64,000 nucleotides of DNA. It comes from Incurvaria masculella (taxonomy: Eukaryota; Arthropoda; Insecta; Lepidoptera; Incurvariidae). Shown here piece after piece: positions 23,820 through 37,600 of the stretch. The stretch covers positions 10,955,595 to 11,019,594 of the forward strand of contig OX335644.1 of the NCBI GenBank assembly GCA_946894095.1, given 5' to 3'. The stretch's first letter is position 1; each line of letters opens with the position of its first letter. The notes beneath the pieces are model-generated. The model was not told the origin of the DNA and made no database searches. It saw only the letters and a program-made list of their open reading frames with translations. Position numbers and translations under genes: made by a program.

Positions 23820-24430
23820 CTTATTTTTGGAATATCGAGTGAATTTGTGCGTTTTCTCCCTGTTCCACGTTATGCGAAGGTTGAAAGGGGACGAACGAGC
23901 ATTCTTCATGGTATAGACGAAAGAACACAAAGGGAGTCCCTTCTTCTCTTCGGAGTTGGAGGGTCTCCTAATTTAGGGATACCTCGTGGTCGTTGACGAG
24001 ATGCACGGCCCGTCGCTGTATCGAACCCAGGGAGCCAAGCAGATGCTTGGCTGAGCCAAGCAGGTACTTAGCTGATCCAAGCAGGTTCTTAGCTGATCCA
24101 AGCAGGTTCTTAGCTGAGCCATCCCATAAATGCAAACAATGCTCCATGCAAAACGCGCTTTGCGCCTTGTAGAGGAGCAGTTTTTTCTCAAGAGTGAAAT
24201 GACTAACACACCCTGTGAGAACTCCCTGATTTTTTTAGGCAAGCTTGGCTTTATCCTTAACATTACGTCCTAAATTAAGGTCATTAGTCAGGTCGAGACC
24301 AAGAATCTGCAATGTGGTCGTCCAGTTCAATACCCTGGAAGTTCGGAGCCGCACAGAACGGAGTCCGCATTGAATACGCACTTCTGTTTTTTGCTCGCGT
24401 TGAACTCGACGATCGATGTTTGGAGATCCC
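23820..24430 (-). pseudogene. LINE (Jockey/R1-like) reverse-transcriptase C-terminal fragment with an internal 21-bp tandem expansion
   Basis: On the minus strand the conserved pieces appear in order. First comes QILGLDLTNDLNLGRNVKDK, then AKLA followed by a stop. Next are KKLLLYKAQSAFCMEHCLHL and WDGSA. After a repeat insertion comes LGSIQRRAVHLVNDHEVSLN followed by a stop, and then REEGTPFVFFRLYHEECSF. In intact insect LINEs these pieces lie in the same order in the segment after the polymerase palm. At least two in-frame stops and the 21-bp repeat inserted between WDGSA and SIQRRAV show that it is dead. Confidence 0.8.
24033..24122. repeat. 21-bp tandem repeat, four units
   Basis: Units of TGAGCCAAGCAGGTACTTAG plus C, with TGATCC variants, follow one another. 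The length is a multiple of three, so the minus-strand frame shows a seven-residue repeat. It lies inside the LINE fragment. Confidence 0.85.
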
Positions 24431-24454
24431 GCCCTGAAATACTTAATAATACGT

Positions 24455-24605
24455 ACGGTGGTTCAAATACACGTAAAACTGTAGGTCCCGTTAGTTACAT
24501 CCTAGGTGTTAGGGTCAACCTCGACCAGGTTGGTACCATCTCATTGACTGAACGGTGGTCGAAGTGGCAATGCAAATTGCCCCTGTCTTCCATCCAGTTA
24601 AGTTT
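24455..24605 (+). repeat. SINE body fragment
   Basis: It contains CGTAAAACTGTAGGTCCCGT, GGTTGGTACCATCTCATTGA and GGTCGAAGTGGCAATGCAAA in the sense orientation of the family. Confidence 0.7.
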
Positions 24606-25254
24606 AGCCAAGGAATTAAGGAGATCCCGGCATGTGTTTCGGCTAATGTCTGACAGTAGGTTGTGGTATCCATTGCCAGTGAAATAATATATTTATTTAA
24701 TTTGCTGCTAAGTAAGCAATTGTGACTCTAGCCGAAGGATGTATGCAACCCATGACATTTTCTTCTATTTATTTGTAGGGACGATGAAGAGGTAGAAAAA
24801 TTATATTTGTTTTCATGTATCTCTTATATGTAATTTGCCACGTTGAGTGTGCCTTTTTGAGTTTGTATCAAATCAGAAATATAATAGTTACTTGGGTCTT
24901 CACTTGGAATCAAAGCAGTTTGAAACGAAAATAGCCTGTTTTCGTTGGTTCCAAATAGCTCCAGCACAGAATTTCCACATGGAGTATCACGCCTATTGTT
25001 TGTCACATTAAGGCGCTTGTTGTGATTTGGCTCAGCAAACAAGCGGATGAGCAAAATTATAATAACTTAGCTTATCGTTGGCTTCGAAAACACAAAGCTT
25101 TGTGTTTGTCTTCGGGGACTTATCTCAAACCAAGGCAAGGCATGAATTGCGAATATCCTAAGTGTTATACGGTCCCAACTTTGATTCATAATGTTTGTCA
25201 CAAGTAGGCACGAGTCATATGTATCAGTTACCCGGTAAGTATGTGATCTATTTC

Positions 25255-25385
25255 AAAAAAACCGGCCAAGTGCGAGTCGGACTCGCACACGAAGGGTTCC
25301 GTACCATGGTACAAGATTGAACACAAAAAAAAACATGTTTTTTGTGTGGGACCCCCCTTCAATTTTTATATTTTTTTTCACTTTT
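25255..25385 (+). mobile_element. Microsatellite-associated (MINE-like) element, 5' part only
   Basis: AACCGGCCAAGTGCGAGTCG and CGCACACGAAGGGTTCCGTA are the family's 5' end. The microsatellite and 3' end are absent. Confidence 0.7.
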
Positions 25386-25855
25386 TTATGTTTTTGCTAT
25401 GAGATTCTTTGAAAAAGTCCTTAATGAATTAGCAATAGATAAAGTTAAATAATTAGAATATTTTTACAGTATTGTAGTCCTTTTAGTAACGCGTTTTTGT
25501 TCCTTTCTAATTCGATCGAGAAATTAGAAGATCTTCTTGAATCCGGGTACCTATTCTATACTGAAGCGATCGAAAAAGCATTTTCAATGCTAAAAACCAG
25601 CTCCGTATTCAGGTTATCTGAATAGCTTTTCTCTGAACACCTTGACTATGACCAAATCGTAAGTAGGTATGATGTTATATAATTTTGAAAAACATTTCGT
25701 TGACATTTTCGCGTTCTCCTCTAATGGTGTTTCCTTGTTTCATTTCGCATTAAATCCTACCATTTTATTAGTGCTCTCGTTTCGAGAAAATAATATGGCA
25801 TCCCGCGAGAAAAAAGGTCCCTTCAATGAGCAGTGAGAGTTCGGTGTAAACTCGA
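25386..25855. other. Intergenic DNA, no gene seen
   Basis: AT-rich, no matched repeat. Confidence 0.35.
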
Positions 25856-26025
25856 CGGTGGGTAGTTAGCGGGCCAACTTCCCGGGCCGCCGCGCGTCAC
25901 GTCGGCGTTATTAGTAATAATTCTATCGTATCTCGTGAAAGTTTCTAGCCGCCACGCGTGCCTGCCGCGCGGGGGGGGGGCGACACGGCGGCGGGGGGCG
26001 CGGGAGGAAGAGCCCCCTGCCCTTC
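25856..26025. other. GC-rich, CpG-dense island
   Basis: It includes CCGGGCCGCCGCGCGTCACG and a G9 run near 25971-25980. No linked gene was found. The open frames are a composition effect. Confidence 0.4.
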
Positions 26026-27050
26026 GACCTTCGAATAAGTTTCCGTAGCGACAGGGATTGGGCAACTTTTAGTCTATTAGCTCAGGTGTCCATAGACAGT
26101 TGGTCTAGTAGACAGGATGCGAGTGACGGTGATAAAGAATTGGAAAATGGATCGCATCGATGCGAAAACGTAATTTTGTCGTATTCGATTTCATGTAATT
26201 TGTAATAAGCTAACAGTATTAATAACAGCAGCAATACACGGTGTACGGACGTTAACGATCAAACATGAACACTTGAAAGAGGAAGAATTCCTAAGTTGAC
26301 TCTATGGTTGACGTCAATATGACAGAATGAAATCTAGAATTTGTCCCTATTTCCTAGCTAGCTATCAACGATCTCAGCCGAAAGAACAAGCAATGTTATC
26401 CCCACTCCATATTTCGCGCCATATATAAAATGTTAATGGAGTTTATTACGCTACAACTAATAATTTACAAAAATAAAAGTTCAATAACAAAGTTAACCCC
26501 TTGCTTATTCTGGTTGATTTCTCCGAGTCGACCTATGGGTTTTAATGGACATATTGCTTTGGTCCAATTTCCCAATTTACCAAAACAATTCATGTTACAT
26601 GTAAAATCATATGTATTGACGAAAAGTTGACAGTTTGAATCGTCATGGCAAAGTTGTCTACCTAATGTTAATTGTGAAATCAATTATGTTTAAATACAAA
26701 TAGGTAAATAAGTTCTGGTAACAACTTACGTTCATAGTCCTAATAACATGCCATAGTAGAGAGCACAAACCAAAGGGGTTAACTTTCCTCAAAACATTCA
26801 AGTGAAACGAACATGATAATCATGTATCAATCAAGCAAATCACTTAGTAACTTCAGGTCAGACGTGTTTAACTTTCAGATCTTTTGATCTTCATGATCGT
26901 AGATTTTTTTACAGTGTGTTTTAAAAAAATATGTTTCATTGTAAGATCAACCAAAAAAATACCAACGAAAACTATATCTTCATAAATAAATGAAATCTGT
27001 ACGAGCGCCTTTTCTGGTTCCCGGGAGCCATATGTGGAGATAATTTCGCC
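26026..27050. other. Intergenic DNA, no gene seen
   Basis: AT-rich; overlapping open frames on both strands at 26430-26683 have no motif. Confidence 0.35.
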
Positions 27051-27054
27051 AATA

Positions 27055-27300
27055 ATTTCGTTTCATTTCATTTATTTAAACTTTTTCGGTAGTCAAACTA
27101 CACTAAGTTACGTCAGAAACTGAATGATCCGGGGATTCCATCAACTCAGTAAAGAAGAATCCGCAAAGTAACTTTCCGAGTTTTTCGTCCACAGTAATTA
27201 AGTACATACTTAGATCTAAATGCTACTGCCAAACAATTTTTGGTAGATAAGTTTAAGGCAAAGAAAAAGAACAAAATAAACGGTCAACCTCATTGCCTTA
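27055..27300 (-). repeat. LINE 3'-end-like repeat (TTTATTTAAACTTTTT family)
   Basis: It matches 53130-53370 nearly throughout (GTAGTCAAACTACACTAAGT, CAGTAAAGAAGAATCCGCAA, ATCTAAATGCTACTGCCAAA) and 45138-45208 in part. The TTCATTTCATTTATTTAAA edge looks like the complement of a retroposon tail. Confidence 0.7.
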
Positions 27301-29440
27301 TAATATAACATCTAATAACAACATCAAAATATAAATATAATAAATAATAGTTTTGAAAATACAAAATGACGGGCGAGCCAACTGCCGTTATCTACATAGA
27401 TATTTGTGGAGCTTCCTCGCAATATTTTTATTTTACCGTAATCATTTGATGCATAAAATATCTAACTGGAATACAAATAAAGAGGACCTTAATCATCTCA
27501 ATATGTATCAACCATAATCATTAAAATTGTATTACAATTACCAAGGACCACAAATTAGCGGGAATTAGCTATCCATTTCCTCAACAATTTTCGTAAAAAT
27601 CCCTGATCCCTCGAGAAACATCAAACATTTTACACGTAACCAAAGGCCGCCATCCGGCTTTCAACTCTCGAGGAAGTCGATAACGAATGCGGCGTATCCG
27701 AATAAAAATCAATTATCCTATCGATCACGTGCCGCCATGATAACCCCCGGACCGTCCTCTGATACACTTTGGCGCGCCTCGAAGACAGCGCCCCTATGCA
27801 TTGCGGCCGTTGAAGGCGTTTTAAAACGAAAAATACGAGCTGGACTCCATCGAGCCTACGTGACGATGTCCCTGCGATATCAACGACGTGACATTACTAC
27901 CTACGCAAACTTATTTAGCGAATCTGTTGAAGGCAAACTCCCGGATCGAATGGCGGAAGGCTGCGGCGAGTCGGGGAGGGTTAGCAACATTGAACAAGCA
28001 AGTCCGGGAATAGCGGTAGAAACTCATCCACATAATATCCATCCTCGTTTTAGTGACAATACTCTTGGGGCTCAACACGGTAAAACAATTCGTCGGGTGA
28101 ACTAACAGGCAAGTGATTGATTCAATCTGCCGTTTAGTTGTATTTCGTACCATGCGTGAGTTGGAAGTAATAGGAAAGTGTGAATGTGATTTGAATTTTA
28201 AAAAATATACATTTTCGTGTTAGCGGCTAGTTCTCAAATATCCGAATTATTAAGAATAAATAAATAGTTGCGTTTTGAATTTCAATTAAGCCAACACACC
28301 TGCACATCACCGACAGATGGGTGATTTACTGCACATGATCCTTCTCTATTGCGTAGCAATAATCTTACCATCATCGTCGGTTACCTGTAATAATTACTAT
28401 AAATAGGTGTTAAGAGTGTACATTTTTCGTGTCGGCCCAAACGAAAAGGGAACGCTATTTCCTACTCCATTTATAAAGATATTTGGTTCAAATTATGCCA
28501 ATAACATCATATAACCAGTACGTTGTCGTCTATGTTTTTAAATGTTATAATTTTTTAAGTCTTTATTTACTGGAAATAAATAATTTAAATTACAAAGTAT
28601 GCAAAATCAAACCGAGTTTAACTCAGTAATTTACGAGAAAAACGAATTTATAAAAACATAAAAAAATTGCTTAAAAATAAATTCAAGAAAAAAATAATGA
28701 AAAATAAAATGTTGTGATGTAGAAAAAAAGTTTCTCTTAAGGTTACCTTTGTAGGTAAATAATGGGCGTTTCAATTTTAAAATGTAGGCTCTAATCTTTT
28801 TCTAATAAATAAATAATAACGGTGAAAGTTTAATGACTGAGTTTTCTCCTCATAGACCTAGCATAGGTATGTTTCTCCTGACGGCGCCATCTATGATATG
28901 ATGTGACTAACATTTTTATTTTTTTAATATGGCCTGGCAACGTCAGTCTGCCAGTTATCGCGATAAAATAGAGTTGTTGTATTGATAAAAAAAGGCTAAA
29001 TATGTAAAACAGAACTGCGGTTTTTACATTGTATTACCGCAGGTATTGCATTATAGTTGGCACCGGTTTGCTTCCCCATAGAAGAAAGGTCATTGTCAGA
29101 TCAGTCTAGGCTCAATAACACAGAGACTTTAAAAGTATGAAAAGCATGGTACGAAACGAAACTTAACGTCAGAATAACTCACTGTCTTGCCTGATCACGC
29201 GACGAGTCAATTTACCATAGTTGACGGTTGTCAGTTCGCTTAAACAGTGTCCTATGCAGTGGGCATTATTGGAATTCCGTGCTCAAGAATCAGAAATGTT
29301 TTCGGTCGAAAAAACAGCTTAGCGGTTGTCAAGCGATTTTATCGCCGCAAAACCTTGAATCATTGAAATTACCTTGCTCTGGAATATTTCCATAGAGAAT
29401 TTCGCTTCGACAGCGGTTTCATGGACTAAAATATTCCTGA
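27301..29440. other. Intergenic DNA, no gene seen
   Basis: A 122-codon frame at 27737-28105 is the longest here but has no recognisable feature. Confidence 0.35.
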
Positions 29441-29449
29441 TTCCTGAGC

Positions 29450-29660
29450 ACGAACTTTAAAAAATAGGCCTACCAGTTCTTACGTCTTCTTTCTCGCGTC
29501 TCGTTGGAACTCGAAAACCTCAGGAGTGAGCTAATTCGTAAGCGAACTGACTGGCCGGCGCTAACGTCAGTTTATGTGTTATATATATCTTTAAGTGGCT
29601 ATGCTGCCGCTATATGGATGACTTTCGGTCGCCTCTCCCATCCTTCCTAGCTGGATGGTA
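29450..29660. mobile_element. Half of a MITE related to 60840-61126
   Basis: CGTTGGAACTC, GCGAACTGACTGGCCGGCG, GGCTATGCTGCCGC and CGCCTCTCCCATCCTTCC correspond in order to the right half of the element at 60840-61126. The left inverted arm is not found. Confidence 0.6.
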
Positions 29661-32515
29661 AGCAAACAGCGCTAATTAGGAAGGCTCCCTTACGTTTGCC
29701 TTTTATTAGTACAACGGACTGTGTATGTTTGTATTATTCATTAATGTTTGGGGTGAATAGGTGTTTAATTTTGTCACACACACCGATGTACTCACTCAGT
29801 CGAGTGTACGTGAATAATTGGTATTCTCGATTAATTCCGCTCCTATTATTACTCTCTTTGAGCATGCATGACGCTTGAATGAGCTCCTTCTTGGTCGCTT
29901 AAAATTTAATTATATCATATTGAATTATGAAGTGGTTGATAAATCCCAGCTTAAACTACAGTGCCTTATTTTAAGATGTGTTACTTAATGCTACATTAAT
30001 TTTTTTATAGTTTTATATGTAAGTATTGATAACGGAGAACGATTTTACTGGTTTTAACTAGAATTATAATAACCTACGCATACGGGTAGTATGCGTCAAC
30101 GTATAAAAAAGGGCCGTTTTAAACTTTTTTTTTTGATGTACACTTTTCAGACAAAGAAACAAGGCCGCCATAAATATCCGTTCTAACCAGGCAAATATGT
30201 CTTTTATACAATTTCTGAGTGACTCATATCAAATATACTTGCACATCTAACCACATTTCAAAGGAAACCGGGTGACATGCCAGGACCTTTCCTTGATATA
30301 AAAATTATAGATACCGGACAGAACAGAAACTCAAAACACGACCAAATCCCGTCATCGTTTTGACCATCCTTTATTCAATGCAATAGAGAAGATAATAGTT
30401 AAACATTAATTCCACACCAAAAAGTCACACAATCTATGATTTTATGGAGAATGCAAAATAATTTCCCCATTTCAAAGTCGGTTGAGAAATAAAGAAGGGG
30501 AATATCCTGTGAAAATATTATTTTCATATTTTGTTATAATTGATATTAGAATTCATTTCATTGTTTTTAATTAATATTAGAAAATCTTAAAAGAGAGATA
30601 AGGAGCATCCACTCTTAGGCTGAGTTAACAGTAGTAAGATAAACTAACCAAAAGTAATACTAACTAATGGCAAATGTGACTTTACCTCCATACAAAATGT
30701 GTCACAGTGACACAAGAAAGTACTATCTTTCGTTGGATTTAATTTCAAATACTATTTGTCTCAGACTTATACCAGCAAAGTAAAAACGTTAGACACACAG
30801 TAGGTGGTAATAAATGTGGATGCCTTAATGAAAAGAAGCCGGTAAATAGTAATTAGCAAGTTCTCCAAAACTGTGATGAATTTCAGCCTACCCAGCCGGG
30901 TGCGGTCTGCTATATTCCGCTGGTGGAGGGCTTTATTAAAGCAAATTAATATTGCTCCATTTAAGGCCAATAAACTTTTCGGGCCACGGTCTCGGACGAT
31001 AAGGGTTTCGTTCGGATATAAAATATGATATAGGCTGATTCGGGATCGGTTAGCATTTTTGAATCGGTATGAGCGGATTCAGGTTGAGCGATTTTTGATA
31101 GATTTTTTTTATTAGGACCGATCAAGTTACGTTTAAAATAATTGACGATCATTTATTATTTATGTTCATTTAATTTATGTCTCCTAAATAATATAAAAGT
31201 AAATCCAACTGGACAATGAGGATCCTGAGAATATGACAAATTCTTTATCAAATTAGCAGCAACAAACCGAAATGCGAGATTATCAAAGAGATTAATTCCA
31301 ATTAAAGCCGATTAAAGCCATCATCTTCCCAGTTTTCTTGTTATTGATATATTATATATTTTTCCAGTACAGTTTTAATTATAATGTATTTCAATATCAT
31401 ACGAAAGAATAAACCGTTCATTGCGCATGTTATTTGTTATGTAGTTTTAGTACAGATATAATTAAAACGAGATTTGCGACTTAGCGCATGTGTTTATAAA
31501 TTATTTTGAGATGAAAAATGTAATTTTTATTTGAAAAAAAAACCTCTGCTTATAGTGGTACTTTTTACAGTTATTTTTTTTTGTGAAGTTTTGGTGATTC
31601 ATACTAAAGTGAAATAACACTTTAATAGTGGAACATTTAAAAGTGGCAAATAAATCGACACCCGTCGAAGATGGAGCGACGCAAGAGGGGAGAGCCACTT
31701 TGCCACCTTGCCACCTTGCCACCTTGCCTGTTTTGCCACTTAATAAAGTAAAGATAAAATCGATAACTCGTCAAATGCTGGGTCTTGAAAAAGAATCGAT
31801 GGATCGGGTGGGTTTTTTTAAAGTTAGTAACAAGCATTATTTATCACAAAACACCAATCCAAATATTTAAAAATAATTTTTTAAAAAATCTGCCATTAAC
31901 ATGAACTTAGCCTATATTTTCGATGGGACACTTTACAAAATCGCACAATTCTGCTTGGGACACCTCTTATTATTCGGGAGTTGCCCTACAAAATATGTGA
32001 GATTAAATTTAAAACTTTTTTGTTACTCGTTAGCTTTGCCGATTTTAATTAGCTGTTGATACCAGATTTAAGTTAAAGTAATTACTTAGCTCTTTTTTAT
32101 GATTTGAAAAGGCAAAGAATACATTACAAAGAATGTTTAAATACTTCAGAATATTCGATATCACATATTTTTAAGCCCATTTCTAAGCGCACGAAATCCC
32201 ATTTTAGTTTAAAAAAAAGTATCAGTTTGTATTTTTCGAATAGAATTGAAATAGTATGGATAAGTTATTAGTTGCCTAGGAAACTTGTAAGTTCACAAAA
32301 TTTCCTGCGATGTAGAATTTGTTTAAAACTTTGGCTCATGCGTGTAAATTCTTCATTCATTGTTTGATTTGATCTACTTTGACAATTTTTAAATAAACCC
32401 ATTAGTAAATTTACCATCTTTATATAAATATAATATATTCAGGTTTTACATTTAATTTATGTAAATAATGCTGGCAAAAACAATACAATATGTTTAAGGC
32501 GGATTTATTATCTCT
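29661..32515. other. Intergenic DNA, no gene seen
   Basis: AT-rich. 31696-31740 has a short run of TTGCCACC units. No coding region is recognised. 30255-30300 holds a weak SINE scrap (TGACATGCCAGGACC). Confidence 0.35.
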
Positions 32516-32519
32516 TTAC

Positions 32520-32785
32520 AGGTTTCAGTTTCAGTGTCTTTATTTCCTCCATTAGATGTATATTACACACTCGGATTCGATAACGGATTTTTTTCCTGTC
32601 GGTTCGATTACTTCTGGCGAAGAAGAGCCGACAAGAAACTTCGTCAGGTTGGTCATTGTATTATTATTATTTTTTTCCAGTTTACAGTGATTGATTGATT
32701 ACTACTGCTCATAAAGAACATTATTATAAGAGCATTATAAACATTGCTGAGGAGCAAACTCTTGACTACGATAATGACATCTTAT
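32520..32785. repeat. Interspersed repeat, uninterrupted copy of 6345-6835
   Basis: CCTGTCGGTTCGATTACTTC is continuous here, showing that about 220 bp at 6432-6652 is an insertion in the other copy. Confidence 0.75.
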
Positions 32786-32984
32786 TCTAAATTAATAGGA
32801 ATTATGATCTAAATTATTCAGGTGTAAAAAGCCATCGTCATTTTTGATACAAGGTAATATCAAATTAAATATTAGTTAGTAAATAAACAAATTCATACTA
32901 CAATGTAGTACCCATGTCAGAGAAAATAATAATAATAGAAAAAAAATGGGTACGGTTTCTTCCAGTCAACATTCGCAGCAGGGT

Positions 32985-33165
32985 TAATGGCGCCCGAGTC
33001 AATACCATCGCATTGAATGAACGATGGTCAAAGCAACAATGGAAATCTCCTGGGTCCATCCAGTTTAATGAAGCCGTGCAATATGAGGAAGGACCTGGCA
33101 TGGCACCTAGTTCTAAGGCGGTGGGTTGTGCTAATATCATGACAATAGTGTGGTATTACCACGGA
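32985..33165 (+). repeat. SINE body and tail fragment
   Basis: GGGTTAATGGCGCCCGAGTC, GATGGTCAAAGCAACAATGG and GGACCTGGCATGGCACCTAG follow the family order in sense orientation. A 208-codon frame across it is a read-through of this repeat. Confidence 0.75.
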
Positions 33166-33169
33166 GGAG

Positions 33170-34447
33170 ATGGTCTAAGCAAACTGGGTCTGTGCCCACC
33201 AAGTGGGTCTCTACGTCACAGCCCACGTGATAAGAAGGCGTGGCTTAGCGTCATTCGCGACATGGCGCTGGCGGTGTTAGGTTGTGTGACAATATTGTGG
33301 TCTGCGGCGCAATTTTCGGCGAACAGTCGAGTACATGATGAGATTTTGTGTAAAATGTTGCAAACATTACACAGGAAAAAATATCTAAAGTATGTAGGCG
33401 AAATTACGTTTTATTCGTCATTTAAACACCTCATATTTTATAATTTGAGTCAATATTCGAACATTGTATCGATGTATCGGTCTTGCTATTTTCCGATAGA
33501 TGGCGCGCAATCATTTTCTTTGCACGGAAAGAAATGTTGATCTCATGATGCAAATTTTTATGACATTTTTAAATCAAAATTATTTGACCATGTAATTCAA
33601 GTCAGTGATGTACCTGCATAGTTGCAAGCGTTAAATAAAAAAGTCCAAATTTTGGTAATAAAACATGTTCAAATGCACGCAGACGATTTTAAAATGTTTG
33701 GTACATGCTAGTAGATAGTTTCAAAATTATTTATGTGAAACAATGGCTAGTGAGACAGCCGCCTCAAATATATTTGTTGAAATACTGCGTATGCATATGT
33801 ATATGGTAGGGCCACAGCGGGCTTCGTAGCACTCAAGAAGAATTGCGTTGTCCCTCCTAGAGAAAGCGGTGATTTACGATTTCCGGGTGTTTTTGGGGGC
33901 TGCGCGAGCGCGGGATTTTGGGATTGGAGTTCGGACAGCGGTGGAGCGCGCAACGGTGACGCACGCTATCGGCGGGAAACGCAAATTTTCTCAGCCTTGA
34001 ATGTATTCCGATATTCGATCAGTGGTGGTGTGAACTGTGATAATGCTTGGAAATGAACTGTGACCATGCTAGGGAGTGAATAGATTAATTATAGGGTTGT
34101 GATATGAAATACTGGTTCCTGAGGACATCTACAACTGTACGAGGAGGCGGGATCGTGTTGCAAGCAGATTGCAGAGGATGAGTGCTCTCTTCATTACACT
34201 GTTTTATTACTAGATTGATATTATTGATGTAACCGGATAAATTGCCGTCGCGCGTTGTCGGAATTAGGTGCATTCACGTGACGCCCTATTTTGCGGTACG
34301 GGAATTGAATTCGATTACGGACGGTTGCGACGGAATTGTACTGAGCGGCTATGTTGAAGTCGACGGCGACCGCCGTAGAGATGGAAACCGCCAATTTGCT
34401 CAAGGTGCCTAATCTATACAATTATCATAACGGTTCGACGGATTTTT
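33170..34447. other. Intergenic DNA, no gene seen
   Basis: Mixed composition. No recognisable frame. Confidence 0.35.
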
Positions 34448-34682
34448 CAGAGTGGTTGTGTAATATTTTCCTACGGCGCGGGCCGTTGCGAACCTATTCC
34501 GCCAATTTTCCAGCAGGACATCGGTACAGAGTGGTTGTGTAATATTTTCCTACGGCGAGGGCCGTTGCGAATCTATTCCGCCAATTTTCCAGCAGGACAT
34601 CGGGACAGAGTGGTTGTGTAATATTTTCCTACGCGTGGGCCGTTGCGAATCTATTCCGCCAATTTTCCAGCAAGGTCATCGG
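34448..34682. repeat. 79-bp tandem repeat, three units
   Basis: CAGAGTGGTTGTGTAATATT starts at 34448, 34527 and 34606, exactly 79 bp apart. Each unit goes on to TTTTCCTACG, GGGCCGTTGCGAA and CCGCCAATTTTCCAGCA. The units differ by only a few substitutions plus small indels, so the array is young. Confidence 0.93.
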
Positions 34683-34689
34683 GGGGAAA

Positions 34690-37600
34690 ATTCCCTTTAC
34701 GTTGTAAGCGCGGGCAAAAACATAGAATAATTCTAGTACCTAAGTTAGCATAAGATCTTGCTTTGTATAACTGCGTAAGCTTGTAGCTAGTGTCAGGAAG
34801 TCAAATGTCTTAGACCTAAGATAGCTGACATGACTCGGCCGATGACAGACATGTTATCTGCCCATAGTCTCTCGCCTCTACGTGGCGGCAGGTAGAAACG
34901 TCCATTCTAAATTGATATATTCTTGTACTCCAAATTTCATTCAATTATATCCATTCAATCATACGAAGAAGTCTAACAGACGGAATGGCGGCCAAGGAGT
35001 GACCATTAGTTCAAATCTCCATGGCCCATAGCTTACTAGACGATCACAAGTTAATAACTTTGGCCAATTCCAGATATTAGTTAATTAAGTAGCAGCACTA
35101 GACCTTTCTAAGTATGGGCTATGCGAGACTTGATATAAGTTAGCTAGCAGACAGGTTGATTTGTAAGATAAATAAGTAGGATAGGGGTAGGGTCGTCTCA
35201 CTAGTCAACGTCAAACAAATGTCGGATGATTATGACACTGCTGTGTGTTGGATGAAGCGTTGTTGTGATGAGTATAATTTCTCTCCGATACGATCCAATA
35301 CTCTGACGGTTTTCGCGCCATTGTTATAACTGGATGACGCTTAACGGAAACAACGAAACGGCGAGACCAGAACAAAAGGGCTTCCCTCTCGTAGAAATTG
35401 TTTGGATTTACATACAGACAGACGCCTAGAAAGTTTTGATTAATTTTAATTTTCACGGGAACAAAAGTTTTATCACGCCACGAATTCACGTTTTATCCAC
35501 AACTATTCAAAATACTCTCGAAAAGTTTGGCAAATAAAGCTTTGACATGTATCAACTTGGGATAGGAGGCAATCGCATTGGGAAAAGAGGAATATTGAAG
35601 AGTTTTTCTCCTCTTTGATGTTCAGCCGTTGGAAAATACCATTTTGCCTGTGTACACGTGTCGGGATAACTTTTCGAAGCCCTTCCACTGATCGAATACT
35701 TGCCTCGATTCGTATGTCTAAATGAAAATGATTTTCAAATCATGTGGATGTTCCATGGTTTCACTGATTTCGTTGCGCGAACGCTTCGACATAATATTGA
35801 TGGCGAGGTAAATACACATGATATTAATATTACATTTTAATTCCTTCCTTTGCACAGTAAGCAATGCAATGCGATTTTGAAAATATGCAGAAACATATTT
35901 AGTTTGACATTATAATGGTTACAACGTTGCAATTTAATTAAAAACGGAGCATGTGACACTCACTGGTGAATTACGAGCTACATATCGCCTATCACAGCAT
36001 GCCCGACTACACCGGTGGTGTATAATGGACTTAAACTCCACCATTCGCCGCCTCTTCATAACTTAACATAAACTAACCAAAATTAACTCAAATTATCATA
36101 TAGCCTAGACGATAGAGGAGTAGAATGACCAGAAACTATGATAAATAATGAAGTTTAGGTAATATTTAGTGACTTGGCCCGAGTTCACTTGTTTTCAATG
36201 CGAGTTCCAATGAGGGCAGACATAATGCCCTCATTAATCACTTGACCCATCAATATATACAATCAACCTAAATTTTTTTAATACATAGAGTTAATTTGCG
36301 AACTCAACGATCGAAGAGTTTTTGTGAGTTTTAGGATTACTAACCAAACGAGCGGCTCAAGCAATTGTTTCTCAACTATTTTTAAACTAATTCTCTAATC
36401 CAACAGATAAGATAAAATACGCTATCTTTCAAATTGCACGACGACGAGGTTATCAAAGATAGGTCTATTTTCATGAAGATTCAAAGATGCAGCTATAAAC
36501 TGTGGATAGATTAAAATTTGTATTTGTGTACTTCATAAAATTATATGTTCTAAGAAAATTATGCCAGAAGACTTATCAAAATTGGATAGAAGAACCAATA
36601 AGTAAAGCAATCGGTGCACTGCAGACAATCGGTGAAACAAGGAAAACCGATTTAGCTAGTTGTGTGAGCCATAATTCTCGTATTGCGTCGGCGGATGCGG
36701 GTCGAAATGTGCGCTTTTATCACAAAATGTAATCAGGTTTAGTGGCGAGCTCTCGCCGAGCATCTGACATTTCGTTTTGTAGGATTCATCTCAATTTTCT
36801 TTGTTTCCTTAGAACTCGTTTGTTGCGAATCTGACCCGACGTCCGCGAAAAATCTGGACTGAAAGTCAGAGCGGTCACTCTTGACAGTTTGTACGTTTAA
36901 CGCTGCAAAGAAATGTCTGCAGTCTGCCTGTGAGATCCTATGAAAACGTTCACACCCATAGTCACGAAGAAGGCTGTTACATTAAATTGAAGAGATCCAC
37001 TAAACCAGTGCATACACTCAACCATATGTGGTCCAGCCATTTCGTAACTGACGTATATGACGACTCTTTATGTTCTTTATACTAACGATTACACAGGGTT
37101 TAAAATACCGCTAGTCCTTTTTTTTAAACCACGTTGTCAATATATGATATGAAACTCATTTCAAGCAAATCTTAAAAAGATGAGACATTGATTGAGTTGA
37201 ATTGAATTAATGGAAATTGAATTGATTGATTGATTGAATTTATTATAAACTTAAAATATTATATATAATTGTAAAAAAAAAATATTTTAATATCATCATT
37301 ATAATATAATACTAAAATATGAAAATAAAAAGATTGATACAATATATAATTAGAAATAAATTCATACAATTAACTAAAACTGTTCATAATCTTCGCTGGA
37401 TGAGGTGCATATAACTTATTTTCATGCCAGCTTTACTGAATTGTCAATTAGGGAAGGACGCGCTCTATAAATGAAGATTTATGTTAAGAATTATTGTAAT
37501 ATCTCAGAATATGCTGAACGAAACTTTCAGGATTACCGCCCATTAGAGAGCACTGTGCATGATTTTAAAACATGATGGGGGCTCGTTAATACCCTGTTAG

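Noticed and set aside
23973..24263. Frame with a Leu-Cys seven-residue repeat
   Set aside because: The repeat comes from the 21-bp tandem array within a dead LINE; the true LINE frame is another one.
27737..28105. 122-codon frame as a possible gene
   Set aside because: No recognisable motif, no start context or splice structure, and the other strand is also open.
32914..33540. 208-codon open frame
   Set aside because: The first third is SINE body read in sense and the rest has no motif or coding composition.
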